Made by a program: the position numbers and the translations under genes | Shown: positions 14,601 through 22,099 of the stretch, piece by piece | How the letters are laid out: the number at the start of each line of letters is the position of its first letter | Numbering within the stretch: position 1 is the stretch's first letter | From: Gonocerus acuteangulatus | Lineage: Eukaryota > Arthropoda > Insecta > Hemiptera > Coreidae | Direction: 5' to 3' | DNA length: 64,000 nt | Assembly (NCBI GenBank): GCA_946811695.1 | Contig: OX328124.1 | Coordinates: 93,587,176 to 93,651,175, forward strand | The notes under the pieces: model-generated | The model's input: only the letters and a program-made list of their open reading frames with translations | What the model was told of the DNA's origin: nothing | Databases searched by the model: none

Positions 14601-17177
14601 GTTTTGAGTCCGAGTTGGGAAACTAGTTAACATCCTTGATCCAAATGTTGAACTTATCACTGCCATTCAGTTAAATGCCCCTTTGATGCACACAGTTCAT
14701 AAGGGATTTAAGAATTACTGAAAACTCTTCAACAAGTAACCCAGAATCTTCTTTTCAAAGAACGGAGGCTAACTAAATAGGGGAAACGCATTCAGTTTGG
14801 TTTTGGAAACGCACATCTTGCTGCAGACTTGTTGAACTCTTGCATTTGTTTTGTGTGTGAGTTAGGCAGAAGCATGGGATTGAAATCAGTTGATCTTCGG
14901 AAAAACATAGCTGGCTATAGGGACCAAGAGGGATTATGGCAAAGATCCTTTGTTTGGGAAGGTCTTTAAGACAATGAGAAAGAAAATAATAAAATAAGTC
15001 CCATGTTATGGTGGAGAGGCTTGAAAGGTACATGTGTTTTGATCAATGAGTAGGTAACTTAATTTGAGTTTTGAGAAATTGAGATAATCCTAGTCCAAAG
15101 TTTTAGCTGAGGCTACATTTTTGTGAATGCAGTAGTATCAAATTTAGGCAAACAGCTTGTTATATTGGTATTCGGAAGGTCCATGGCAAATTTTCAGGTA
15201 ATAATTTATTATTTATTAACCTCTCAGTGATCCTATTTTATAATTTATTATTGTTTTAATAGTTTCTCAGTGTTGCAATAGCTCTGAACTGGCAAGATCC
15301 ATGACATTTTACAATATTCGATTACTAAGTCGCGGTTTAGTTAAATACCTTAAATACCCGGGTATTTATGAAATTGGGTATTTACCATGGGTATATACCC
15401 TGGGTATTTACCCTTAAGAATAAATACCCGGGTATTTTACAACACTGGTGGTCCCCTTCTCATTATGTTACGCCGCAGAAACTGCAATATTTCCTCATAG
15501 CCCAAACATCTAAGGAATTCATAGGAGGAAACCAGCAAAGGAACATATATTCCAAGGGTAAATAATTATAAAAAAAATAAAATGTCTTACAGATAGTTGT
15601 AGGTAGCCTCTATGAGTGATTCATGTGGAGACCTCTCGGCGAAGTAGTGAGGCACCAAGTTCCGTACAGCAAAGTAAGCATCCAATCTCCTTTTTGCTTT
15701 ATCCAAATTCCCTTTACCGCCGATCACGAATTTCTCCAGCATGCAGTCATTTGCTATCAAACAAGTAAAGAATTAATCCAGTTTGGTAGATTATGCTCCT
15801 CCCATAAATAGAAAGCTTTTTAATGAATAGAGTTATCATAAAGTAAATGTATACTGTTGCTGCCCGCCATACGCCTGAAATGTAAGATAGGGAAAGAGTT
15901 TTGAAAGAAGTTAGAAAAATCATTTCACTAAACATCAGACAATTTTCAAAACCATTCAGCAAATACAGTTTACCATCCTTAACCGGTAATATCGCGTATC
16001 TTGTATTGAATATAGGAATGCTTTTCAATTTTTTTCAAAATGAAATATCGATATTTTCAACAATATTTATCTTTATATCGTGTATCGCTATAATCCCTAC
16101 TAAATGTACAGGGAGAGAATATCGACAGCCATCAGCGTGGGTTATCTCCCTTAGATGACACTATATCTCTCGCTTCGCTAGCCCTTAATCTCAATTTGAC
16201 ACCGAAAATGGATTCGGCCTTCCGCCAATTCTTCTCACCATTAATTGCACCGGACACTACTCAACCCCTCCAAGACCTTGATGGGCTGTGTTCCCGCAGA
16301 GCTCACAGCACTAGCAAACACTTTTTGCGCCTTTCGAAATAAGCGTTTAAGAAGTGAAAAGAAAAATTCCATTACGCAAGAGATGCGTCACTGAGTACAT
16401 TCCTAAGCAAGATGGTTAGTTTACGCTCCATCCTAGAAGGATTTCCTTAACTACCCTATATAAAGCCAAAATAAAATACATAGTTTTGCCAATTTACTGA
16501 CTTTATTAAATTTTATTCTTCACTAATTATTGTAGATTTTTTCAATGAACCCCCGGCCTTAGATATACGTCTTAGCACTCACGGCCACCGGGTCTCCGTT
16601 ATTTTAATTTTATTGTGACCTTCGCAACTTTAGCGATTAGCTCAAGATCTCCTTTAAACATAAACTACAATTTTTTTTTTTTTTTTTTAACATAAACTAC
16701 AAATTCATAAAGTTGCATTAATTATGTAACAAAGGCAAGAGACAAAGATAATTCATTTTAACAATTATTATTCATCGCGGAAAAGCTATAAATAATTAAT
16801 GAATTTTATTCTGATCATAATTTATTTTGTATCCACTATCCACTATTTGGAGCTAGAAATACAGCCCCAAAAAATTGATCACACATAATCTATTTATTCA
16901 TTTATTAAATAACGTTCACTTGTACATAATACAGATGGTACGTGTTAATTACAGGTTACCACCAGTTTTATATGCAAAATGCAGAATTTCACAGCTTTTT
17001 ATTCATTCGTAAGAAAGCCACTTTGCATAGAGTGTTAATACGTTAACACTCACTGCCACCAGGCATCTCATAAAACCTAAGGGTTACACGAACTGGTAAA
17101 AATGCAGTTTCACGCCCTCCAAACCTATTTCTTTCAAATTTTTCACAATAACGTATTTTGATGCACTAAACACGAAT

Positions 17178-17238
<61 letters not shown>

Positions 17239-18225
17239 GTCGGATTTAACTAGGAAAGAAGTTATTAAGCACTTAAGTTCACTGTAATGCAGGTTATGAG
17301 AGCTAATGTAAACAACTAAATTTGTGACGACTTTAAGGCATAAATGACGACTTTAAGGCATACATGCTATGCGTTTCCGCTCGCTACGCTCGCTCAAGAA
17401 GATAACAAAACCCCAGTCAATCCAACTCGCTAAAATTAATAGAATATAATATTAAGCACTAAAGTTAGGAAGGTTATAAAACTAGGCGTCATCATCGTAT
17501 TTGTAAACACGCGCATGCGCAGATATGTAACATTGGGAAACAGAGAACTCTCATTTGAAATGTTCAGAAACCATTTGTGCGAAAATATTGTTAATTTTAA
17601 GGGCATCCTCGCCTGTCGCTTAAGGGTATACGTGCTATGCGTTTCCGCTCGCTACGCTCGCTCAAGAAGATAACAAAACCCCAGTCAATCCAACTCGCTA
17701 AAATTAATAGCTCCCATAACCTGCATAACAGTGAACTTTAGTGCTTAATAACTTATTGCCTTGTTAAATCCGACGGTTTTTATCGTATTCGTGTTTAGTG
17801 CATCAAAATACGTTATTGTGCAAAATTTGAAAGAAATCGGTTTGGAGGGCGTGAAACTGCATTTTTACCCACGAACTTCGGTTTATAACATTACCAAGGT
17901 TGTGTTAGATTCCCAGTAGCAGAAATGAGTTTTCTTTGGAAGAAAAACAAAGTATCAGCTCAATCCATACTAGAAAGGTTTTAAACTGTACATAACACTT
18001 TTTAAAAATCTCGGTTATGCATAAGTGAAATTATAGATATAATATAAACAAACTTTGGTTTAACAGACATTCAAACATCTAAACCAACATAAACAATTTC
18101 CACTAACCTGCACCCTGCGGCAAATGCTTCTGCATTTCTAGCCATCTCTTCAATTCCTCTCTTTCATTCTCAATAGTTCCTGTCGGCATCTCGAAGCTCC
18201 CATCTTCAGAAAAAACCTCCGACAT
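578..18225 (-). CDS. Gene A: CRAL-TRIO lipid-transfer protein, 6 exons visible, 3' end off window
   Basis: Exons on the minus strand are 18225..18108, 15753..15591, 13149..12897, 4961..4848, 3567..3462 and 667..578, with GT/AG borders and phases 1,2,0,0,1,1. The 844 coding bases have no stop. The N-lobe carries EKFVIGGKGNLDKAKRRLDAY and the lipid-binding lobe starts LPGLTVDGSRAF. Later landmarks are the exon ending FCLQ, the YPVGIPAIIFLN segment, PRDYGGGAPSLEELN and REWL...DESLR, all in the order of alpha-tocopherol-transfer-protein-like proteins. The family carries hydrophobic ligands or phosphoinositides between membranes; the ligand here is unknown. It is more divergent than B and C in exon 3 (GHLLKNPPKKL replaces the HAMKIS-type block). 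The last coding exon is not in the window. The exon 6 donor is a weak GTATGA; read-through would add ten residues and stop, losing the CaaX tail seen in B and C. Introns hold an intact LINE, a hAT-like element and SINEs. Confidence 0.85.
755..943 (+). mobile_element. SINE family 1, copy in gene A intron 5
   Basis: The tRNA-like head has an A box near TGGTCTAGTGGCTAGCG and a B box GGTTCGATCCC. A family body follows (ttttctcatctcagggctcgctgag ... ggcgctaatggcc ... gatgcgccgt) and then poly(A). The same unit occurs at 60210..60402 and, split by insertions, at 31752..32975 and 49732..50530. It is a retrotransposed SINE rather than a working tRNA gene, because the head is fused to a body and A tail. 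Confidence 0.8.
1190..1830 (-). mobile_element. Decayed HINE-1 element copy
   Basis: Degraded relative of the element at 21727..22988, in the same orientation. Shared landmarks are 'ccagaataa..ctatgtaaataaa', the 'accggatacagcgc' and 'tggtagaa' blocks, 'ttatttttacaac', 'ttacagtacaacagaaattacga', and the terminal 'tgtcattttcggtatta..aagtaggatcgatgaag' stretch. The central microsatellite is absent. It lies in gene A intron 5. Confidence 0.6.
1848..1960 (+). repeat. Interspersed repeat R3, + copy
   Basis: Begins TACTAGCTGACTACCCGTGC and contains 'gataaaaattaacgctacta'. A clearly related copy lies in inverted orientation at 4495..4605. The two flank gene A exon 5. The family is unknown; it resembles the widespread 'actagctga..cgtgcttc' repeat ends of arthropod genomes. 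Confidence 0.55.
2359..2573 (+). mobile_element. SINE family 2, copy a
   Basis: The tRNA-Ser/Leu-like head has GGTTAAGGCGTGAGC as A-box arm and GGGTTCGATTCCCAC as B box. It is followed by 'ggtggcttttctttagaa', 'ggcatcagccctatcctggc' and 'aacctatagataacccgtcc', then an AT-rich tail. It is flanked by the direct repeat AGATGAATGT (2349..2358 and 2574..2583), a retroposition target duplication. Confidence 0.85.
2947..2992. repeat. Poly(A) tract, about 46 bp
   Basis: Near-pure A run in gene A intron 5. The element that left it is not recognisable. The following 3000..3430 stretch contains two related 'gcgagtgt(t/c)tac..ttctaa' segments and a GTCA/GTGA simple repeat. Confidence 0.7.
3380..3420. 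repeat. GTGAGTCAGTCA simple tandem repeat
   Basis: Alternating GTGA/GTCA tetramers. A complementary CACT tetramer run occurs at 27660..27690, there also beside 'gaaattttgtatg'-like text, so both probably mark the same kind of decayed element. Confidence 0.6.
3462..3567 (-). CDS. Gene A exon 5
   Basis: 106 bp, phase 0 in and phase 1 out. It encodes IFVYTGNHSEMYHQIPLSMM and PRDYGGGAPSLEELN. The P(R/K)(D/E)YGG motif is the family landmark near the end of the CRAL-TRIO lobe. Acceptor TTCAG; donor GTTAGT. It is flanked by inverted SINE2 copies (2359..2573 and 3843..4058). Confidence 0.85.
3843..4058 (-). mobile_element. SINE family 2, copy b
   Basis: Minus-strand copy of the same SINE as 2359..2573. 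It is flanked by a perfect 13-bp direct repeat AAAACACATAAAA (3830..3842, 4059..4071). A fragment of a further copy's tail ('ggtaacctatagataacc') is seen at 4358..4377. Confidence 0.88.
4495..4605 (-). repeat. Interspersed repeat R3, inverted copy
   Basis: Reverse complement begins TTACTAGCTGAATGCCAGTGC and shares 'cataaaaattaacgctacta' with 1848..1960. Together the two form inverted repeats about 2.5 kb apart around gene A exon 5. Confidence 0.55.
4848..4961 (-). CDS. Gene A exon 4
   Basis: 114 bp, phase 0 both ends. It encodes KVYPVGIPAIIFLNVSHVVK and a lysine-rich end (KPLVLKKLAKK). The AYPV-x-IxxxNxP-like segment is the CRAL-TRIO strand and gate-helix region. Acceptor TTTTCAG; donor GTAAGT. 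Confidence 0.88.
5219..5500 (-). other. Unrecognised protein-like open frame in gene A intron 3
   Basis: A stop-to-stop frame of about 94 codons on the minus strand, with no usable ATG. It reads Ser/Thr/Pro-rich (TVHTPGSPFLAYTSGSS) then LRIFKNYLNLKENDPAPYPV and RLWQIKTQERMN before the stop. Composition looks coding. AG dinucleotides upstream (GATAG) could be an acceptor, and AATAAA falls in the last codons. It could be a terminal exon of an intronic gene, a transposon exon or a retrocopy. I do not recognise it. Confidence 0.3.
5501..6420. other. Intron 3 sequence, nothing recognised
   Basis: AT-rich sequence without an exon, tRNA-like head, clear inverted ends or long microsatellite that I can support. 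Short ORFs here look like chance. Confidence 0.5.
6560..6829 (+). pseudogene. Unrecognised coding-like segment, frame broken at a poly(A)
   Basis: The frame reads HQFQPFKYQLQDMEGNVLGL, then AIKNPALPLQEYPHSAPAVY, then MRPFYTSVTSSGNNDTLKYN, and stops at 6826. Upstream, 6432..6540 is open in another frame (TYTNCYQATQQTNTE) until a 12-A run at 6539..6551, where a length change would explain a frameshift. Composition suggests a decayed protein-coding retrocopy or a transposon gag-like remnant. No family identified. Confidence 0.3.
7175..7195. repeat. C-rich homopolymer
   Basis: Run of C (ccacccccccccccccctc) in an otherwise AT-rich intron. 6830..7554 otherwise holds no feature I can support. Confidence 0.6.
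7567..11888 (+). mobile_element. Full non-LTR retrotransposon insertion (I-group LINE)
   Basis: A 4322-bp insertion bounded by a perfect 12-bp direct repeat CTTTCAAGCTGT (7555..7566 and 11889..11900). It has 225 bp of leader, one 1218-codon ORF, a 440-bp 3' UTR containing a T tract (11608..11646), and a 3' end of short repeats (AATAAATAAATATCAATATCAAT) typical of I-type LINEs. There is no recognisable gag ORF, so it is either 5'-truncated or a one-ORF element. It lies antisense in gene A intron 3. The intact ORF and perfect duplication point to a young insertion. Confidence 0.92.
7792..11448 (+). CDS. LINE polyprotein: AP endonuclease, reverse transcriptase, RNase H
   Basis: 1218 codons, uninterrupted. 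The apurinic-type endonuclease at about 1-215 has LQWNINGFF, LALQETHL, FLGDMNA, SHIDVSL and GSDHFPI. Reverse transcriptase at about 430-735 has YRPISLTNSGCKLLEK, SLDLEKAYDTVWRR, NGVPQGGVLSTTLFN and the catalytic YADDLLIY near residue 662. RNase H at about 955-1090 has IFTDGSKTNYGTGAA, YTAELHAILLAL, CTDSLSSL and WLPGHEG...VDLLAKTA, so all acidic catalytic residues are present. The cysteine-rich end is CACCNETLTVKHILTDC. The chosen ATG lies at the start of the endonuclease core (MSVLQWNING), as in related elements. By family it nicks target DNA and reverse-transcribes its own RNA. RNase H favours the I/Nimb/LOA group over Jockey. Confidence 0.95.
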   Translation: MSVLQWNINGFFRHLGDLRSLLHCNQIEILALQETHLQPGKTASLHGYKLYRRDYSLGGRACGGVAIFVADSIHSEAISLRTTIQAVAVSVHLPSRLTVCSVYLPPNEPLDTQEIRNLLSQLPSPLLFLGDMNALSLMWHSSRNNSKGTQLQHIFEQFDLLSLNTDRPTHLCTRTGTLSHIDVSLCTPSLYTRFTWDVDRDPHGSDHFPIHIKQSTPPPSFNSAKRYNTKKADWDSYKDIITDKLKNTQVNTIQELNNLIISAADLTIPQTTENYKKPPVPWWNDECRQAVKDRRKALNLFNRNPSDINLQNYKHKKAKAQWTIRNSKRKCWVDFLSNINRHTSQHDIWTKINQIRHKKYKPPIPGLKVNNSIITDQTNISNILGNHFASISSNHNYTAEFLQHKLQNDNTLIPINHNYDHPLNDPITVDELRLALSTVHSSSPGPDRITYEMIKHLPSISFKTLLDIYNEIFQSGNYPLFWNESIVVPILKPGKDGDLPTSYRPISLTNSGCKLLEKIVNKRLLWFLEANKLLSPYQCGFRNQHSTMHHIAKVESDILNAFLNKESLLAVSLDLEKAYDTVWRRLIISQLVDWGVQGKILQYLSNYLSQRKFRVRVGTTLSDVFVQENGVPQGGVLSTTLFNIAMNSVHQCITPGVKFCMYADDLLIYSSSKRIHTAEQHIQSTLTELEKWSGKTGFRFSRDKTKYIVFTRKRNLPAPHLTVHQTHIQHTETLKFLGLTLDKKLTWLPHLKELLKKSKKSLDFLRVLSSTKWGADKFTMLTLYRSFTRSLLDYGCIAYSSASPTTLKLLDTIQNTALRIVSGAFRSSPAESLCAETGEPPLQYRRRMICNKFVLKCKAIGTPCVTEFLYNQYSEKYTERNVKQKPLSLRTEDNHSDLTLFQTPVHTNNITEIPPWRLKNLKLDLTLTKYKKSDPTSSTHYKNVFNSLFRQNNNTQYIFTDGSKTNYGTGAAAITRNESYHIRLPDHTTVYTAELHAILLALKNIEDTDTNDITICTDSLSSLHSMTNIYSTHPIVIEIFTHLFQLQTKNRHITMFWLPGHEGISQSTTVDLLAKTATQRPTPDLNKMTATDLCKLAENKTVNDWQTEWTNSQSKLREIKNTIIPWSRENLTRRDQVIITRLRLGHSLLTHSYLMERQDRPVCACCNETLTVKHILTDCRLRDYLTIPHDLHDLLAENSPHINTILTHLKTTNLYSKI
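11901..12454. other. Intron 3 sequence right of the LINE, nothing recognised
   Basis: No exon, SINE head or terminal repeats that I can support. It follows directly on the LINE target duplication. Confidence 0.5.
12455..12618. repeat. GC-richer block with nested imperfect inverted repeats
   Basis: Contains AGCCGGTCACC (12533..) facing GGTGACCGGTAAGC (12600..), and CTGTCAGTTAGAC (12499..) facing CATAACTGACAG (12575..). It looks like a small, old inverted-repeat element. No target duplication was identified. Confidence 0.45.
12897..13149 (-). CDS. Gene A exon 3
   Basis: 253 bp, phase 2 in and 0 out. It starts YLCMLPGLTVDGSRAFLVRL and includes DIWLKTEPRVNRTYFIADCT. It ends LRDIVFCLQ at donor GTAATA. 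This is the first half of the lipid-binding lobe. Length and phase match exon 3 of B and C exactly. Confidence 0.9.
13390..14040. repeat. Degenerate minisatellite-like array
   Basis: Irregular repetition of a motif like 'agtaaaatg(g/a)ccaa(a/g)atggygcc(t/a)c', roughly every 40-60 bp (for example 13670..13710, 13860..13890, 13895..13920, 13930..13950). It is too diverged to give a clean period by eye. It sits in gene A intron 2, next to the hAT-like insertion. Confidence 0.5.
14056..15447. mobile_element. hAT-like non-autonomous DNA transposon
   Basis: A 1392-bp element flanked by a perfect 8-bp direct repeat GTGGTCCC (14048..14055, 15448..15455). The ends read CAGTGATGT and, inverted, CAGTGTTGT, followed by repeated 'gggtatttaccc'-type subterminal motifs (14085..14160 and 15345..15435). 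An 8-bp duplication plus CAGTG ends is the hAT signature. No transposase domain is recognisable in the middle. It lies in gene A intron 2. Confidence 0.85.
15591..15753 (-). CDS. Gene A exon 2 (CRAL-TRIO N-lobe)
   Basis: 163 bp, phase 1 in and 2 out. It contains CMLEKFVIGGKGNLDKAKRR then LDAYFAVRNLVPHYFAERSP. This is the helical N-lobe where the ligand-gate partner helices lie. Donor GTAAGA. Confidence 0.9.
15760..16950. other. Gene A intron 1, mostly unassigned, with a SINE2 head fragment
   Basis: Only a 5' head of SINE family 2 is recognisable, at about 16556..16602 on the minus strand ('cttagcactcacggccaccgggtctcc'). The block 16110..16330 is less AT-rich but has no long frame or family I know. 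Confidence 0.45.
16955..17065 (-). mobile_element. Decayed SINE family 2 copy
   Basis: The reverse complement keeps the order of SINE2: head near 'gcctggtggcagtgagtgttaa', body and 'ggtaacct' tail. Many substitutions and the B box is lost. Confidence 0.45.
17095..17869. mobile_element. Mutator-like element M1 (long terminal inverted repeats)
   Basis: 775 bp bounded by the 8-bp direct repeat CACGAACT (17087..17094, 17870..17877). The ends are GGTAAAAATGCAGTTTCACG and its inverse; the inverted arms run about 190 bp, interrupted by a 56-bp A tract on the left arm (17182..17237). Both halves carry the block 'gctatgcgtttccgctcgct' followed by 'acgctcgctcaagaagataa' (17368 and 17635). Long inverted arms with an 8-9-bp duplication suggest the Mutator superfamily; no transposase is present. 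A related element is at 49952..50456. Confidence 0.82.
17880..17990 (+). mobile_element. Decayed SINE family 2 fragment
   Basis: 'aaggttgtgttagattcccagtag' then 'ttttctttggaag', 'gtatcagctcaatcca' and 'tagaaagg' follow the SINE2 order with many changes. It begins immediately beside the M1 right target duplication. Confidence 0.5.
18108..18225 (-). CDS. Gene A exon 1 with start codon
   Basis: 118 bp. ATG at 18225..18223 gives MSEVFSEDGSFEMPTGTIEN, then KRWLEMQKHLPQGA, and a GT donor at 18107 after phase 1. The W-L-x-x-Q-x-H-L-P-Q signature is shared with gene B exon 1 and with insect alpha-tocopherol-transfer-like proteins. No signal peptide, which fits a cytosolic carrier. No upstream in-frame ATG was seen close by. 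Confidence 0.85.
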
Positions 18226-18760
18226 TTATGTACTTCATATAATGTATTTATATTTCTTTGAGATTTTGAATGTAAATACGAATAGTAATGGCGACGTAAA
18301 ACTATTATAACGACATACACTCGATGTAATCAACGGATCCATTGAGCACATGAAAATTATTCCTGTGAAAATATCCAAGTTAATTAATACTGAATTCTTA
18401 ATTAATATTGAATTATGGAAAATTTCAATGAGCCGTTCTTTATGCTTTGTAAAAGGGTAATTAGAAGGGAAAAGTGAAAGGTTAGACAGGTTAATGAAAT
18501 ATCGTTTGCCTTGTTATTATAAAATGTTAACATGTGGTCCTGATTTATTCTTGGGTCACTTCCTTATTTATTCACTCAATTATTTAATTTGCCGGGTGAA
18601 ATGCAAAACGTCCCTTTTAATAAAACATTTATGGAGACACCAACATTCTTCTGATAATAGTTATCAAGTATTTCAGTAAAATCACATGGTTGGTGACACT
18701 TGTACATAGAATTCAAGAACTGTGTTTTTTTTCAACAAATTTCTTATTAAATGCCAACAA

Positions 18761-18950
18761 GGAGACCCGGTAGCCGTGAGGGTTAAGGCGTGAGCTCTTA
18801 ACACTCCGTGCCAAAGGTCGTGGGTTCGATTCCCACTAGGGGTGGTGGCTTTTCTTTCGTAAAAAGCAAAGGCATCACACCTATCCTGGTAGAAGAGGGT
18901 GGTAACCTATAGATAACCCGTCCTAAAAATTTTTAAAAATTTAAGTAAAT
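18761..18950 (+). mobile_element. SINE family 2, copy c
   Basis: 190 bp with tRNA-like head, B box GGTTCGATTCC, 'ggcatcacacctatcctgg' and 'aacctatagataacccgtcc'. It is bounded by the 12-bp direct repeat AAATGCCAACAA (18749..18760, 18951..18962). Confidence 0.88.
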
Positions 18951-18962
18951 AAATGCCAACAA

Positions 18963-20490
18963 TTTGAAAAGAAAATATGTAAATTATCCGTTTGACAAAA
19001 CATAAAAATGTCCGACTTGTAGGAACTGCGGTATCTCAGCGTGTTTCCATAATTTTTATCGCTAGTATCATTTTAAAAGCTTTGAATAAATATGTATAGT
19101 TAATATTTTGTGAAAACCTACTCCAATGAAACCTGGAAGTGAAGGCACCATTAAGTACAGAAAACATAACGGGAATTACCCCGTTATTTATTATTTCACG
19201 TATTTACTGACAGATTTAGTTTATTGCTTAAGGCAAATACTTAAACGACGTGCAATGGAAAATGACAACAAAGACTCGTTAAAAGCAACGAAACCAACAT
19301 CAAGTATTAAGAATTTATTTCGCCGACCATGGTCTTTCATTCAAAAAATGCTTTCGACTGGTTTCATTCCACTTACCACCATTTAATTAAGAATAGTAAT
19401 ATCTGCAATAGTAATGTAGTGGGAGTATTGGCCTCTGAAGATGCTTTTAAGAGAATGTGAAACATGTAGGGCTATTTTAAATAAATCAATTGAGAGTGCT
19501 AATTATATTTTAACCTTCCGTCTTGCTTGTAAGTACATAATTTAATAAATAATAGCCACTAATAAAGTTTGAATATGAAATTGTGTTATAAAATCCGCTT
19601 TTAATAAACAAACAATTTGTACATAATATATACTTCTAAAATTACTAAATTATAATAATAAATCTATATATAGTAAACTTTTTTCGTTGAAGATTTTGAG
19701 CACCAAAGGAAGAAAATATATCTGTGATGAAATGCCTAAGAAACAAGATATTCTTAAGTCATTTGATCTATAATCTCGAGTTAAAGAAAGATTTTAAGGG
19801 GCTTAGCCCCCTATTTGGAGAGGGTCTCAGAGAAAACGATTAAACCTTTTTCTCTGAGTTTTTCTTATTTAAATTGAGTTTGATAAAAGTAGCTTTCATT
19901 ACAAACAAGAAGAAAGAGAAGAAAATCTTATGTTTTGGGTTGCAGGATTATGAAGATGTGCTCGAGTATTCATTTTTAAAACAATTAATATAAATTAATA
20001 AATAATTATAAGGAAATAATTATTAGTAAGATTCGCAAATATGAAGAAGTGACTAATGAAATTCCCTCGCTTACTGGACATACAGAAAGATTCATTTTAC
20101 TACAGAAATTATATTATACCACGCATGCATTTGTACAACAGGGCAAATCTCTCAAAATAACTAAATTATAATAATTTCTGGTTATATATAAGAAACTTAT
20201 CCCGTCCCATCAGGAAAGAATTCCAGTTTAGGACCATTCTTAGCTTTTCCTTCTAACTATAACTCGTTCAGTTAGAAGGAAAAGCTCAATTAAGCATGCG
20301 CAAAATTCTGAGGGAAATAGTCCCGACGGTCCCCCCCCCCATTTCCCATTTCAATGACATCACGCTGCGGGAAACTCAATAACAACTGATTATGTCTCGT
20401 TTAGGACCAGAGAAGACTTTGACACAAGGGCGTAATTAGCCAAACGTAAGGCTGAAAGCAATTTCTACTATAAGGTTGCCTGTTCCAACA
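18963..20490. other. Intergenic AT-rich DNA between genes A and B
   Basis: Holds a solo HINE-2-like 3' tail at about 19018..19060 (reverse complement 'cagttcctacaagtcggac'). An 86-codon ORF at 19126..19386 has no family signature and I do not call it a gene. The rest is unassigned. Confidence 0.45.
20242..20286. repeat. Perfect 17-bp hairpin
   Basis: Arms AGCTTTTCCTTCTAACT (20242..20258) and its exact complement (20270..20286) around an 11-nt loop. Function unknown. Confidence 0.75.
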
Positions 20491-20689
20491 GACGCACAGT
20501 GTTCAAAAAGCGCTCAAAACTCAATAACCTTTCATCTTGTTGAGTTAGAAACCTGAAATTTTGGACACTTACCAGTCTTATAACCACAATTGATAAATCA
20601 CTCACATGACAAATCTTTTAGTGGACGGCCCCCGCGTCTGAACTGCACTCGGCTGGGGGGGGGGGGAATAAAATACATCTGCTCCTATC

Positions 20690-20914
20690 TCAGCCCACTT
20701 TTTTTTTTTTAAATTTCAGCACAACAGTTTGAGGTAATTTCCGTTGGAGCAACGAAATATGCTCATCGGCTATTGGAAATTGATCTGTCAAATACTTGCA
20801 TACCGAAAGTACACTTTTGTCGATTGAATTCAACAATATTTCAACTAGGACACGATTCTTCACTCGGATCACCTCAGACATATTTTCCAGTCGACACTGA
20901 CTTGACTTCTGCAA
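20690..20914 (-). CDS. Conserved small ORF of transposon TX, copy 1
   Basis: 74 codons; the core MSEVIRVKNRVLVEILLNSI then CKYLTDQFPIADEHISLLQR is also present at 54158..54346 with mostly conservative changes. The TX inner region also has a second, divergently oriented frame shared between copies (21257..21449 here). I do not recognise either protein; they may be exons of the element's transposase or an accessory protein. Confidence 0.45.
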   Translation of the reverse strand: MQKSSQCRLENMSEVIRVKNRVLVEILLNSIDKSVLSVCKYLTDQFPIADEHISLLQRKLPQTVVLKFKKKKVG

Positions 20915-21256
20915 AAATAAATCCGTCTTCGATTTGATTCCAATGTTTACATAGAGGTAACGCGCGTCTGTATGCTAGTCATTTACCGAATTCGTTCACC
21001 TCTAGCATCGAAGTACGCTGGTTTACGCAGCTAATTTCGGTCTGGGGTCTTTCTATATATGTCCGCGGAAAATTTAGGGTCGAAATCCGAGAGACGCAGA
21101 GAGACTAAAAGAAATCTGATACGTGTATTTTTTTTTTTTTTTTTTTTTTACTTTTTCAGCATCCCCGTCCATTATGACGATTCGAAAAATAAAAAAAATG
21201 TTTTTATTTTTGTCCTTCGAACATCCCACTAAAACAAAAAAAAACATGCGTCAACC

Positions 21257-21449
21257 TTATCGGTCTGAACAAGTAAATTTGAAGGAACGATTTTGGTACA
21301 TTTTGGATTTGGGAGTTTCTAGTACTGCAATGATTAACCACTGTCCTGCAATCAACGGTGGGGGCCTAAAACTCAAGAATTGGCACTCTGAGGAGGTATT
21401 TAACTTATATATAAGGTCAAAGTTTTCGGAAAAAATACTTAACCCTTAG
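21257..21449 (+). pseudogene. Second TX reading frame, copy 1, cut by the piggyBac-like insertion
   Basis: Contains NMRQPYRSEQVNLKERFWYI and NGGGLKLKNWHSEEVFNLYI, matched by the minus-strand frame at 53595..53801 in copy 2 (MRQPYRGEQVKLKERFWYL). The frame ends just inside the TTAA insertion at 21439. Product unknown. Confidence 0.4.
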
Positions 21450-22099
21450 TTAGTGGCGTGCTTTTTCTTCCATAACTTCAGGCGTCGGGTCACCAGTGAC
21501 CCGAATTTTAAATTGATTTTTTTTTTGGTAATTTAATTAAAAAAATAATTATAAACACAAATATTTATTCAAATATATTTAATTTAATAAAATAATACAA
21601 TAGTTATAAAAATTTACATAACAAAATCGTTTAAAAAAATAGTCCTGAATGGAAGGTATGAAAATGACGACGTTGTTTGTTTACAAAATGAAAATTTATA
21701 TACTTTTCATTCAATAACAAAAAATAAAAAAAGTCCGTCACGCAGGAGCTGCATAACTAAGCACTTTCCTCACAATTTGGGTAGTGTAGATTGCTTTCCA
21801 GAATAATTTGCTTAAAATATCCTACATAAATAAAATAAAAACATGAATAGTTCTCTTTTAAATTTGTAATGAGTAACTGATCAATTAATAATTTGCTTCC
21901 AGAGTTATGTTTACACATGGTACCTATTACACTACGTAATAAATACAAAAAACCTCATATTATCGTATTTTGATCTAACGCAGGAACAGGATACAGTCAC
22001 TCTAGTGGTAGAAAGCGCTCCTTGCGGCGGCTTTGTGAACCTACGTCTGACGGGCTTTTCTATTGAAATATATTACAAATTAAACCCCCGCTTTCCGAT

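Noticed and set aside
19126..19386. 86-codon ORF as a gene
   Set aside because: No domain, paralog or splice context; length is possible by chance in this DNA.
21757..21948. 63-codon ORF repeated at 37933..38157 and 38953..39144
   Set aside because: Part of the HINE-1 3' non-coding region; repetition is explained by copies of the element, and no known domain is seen.
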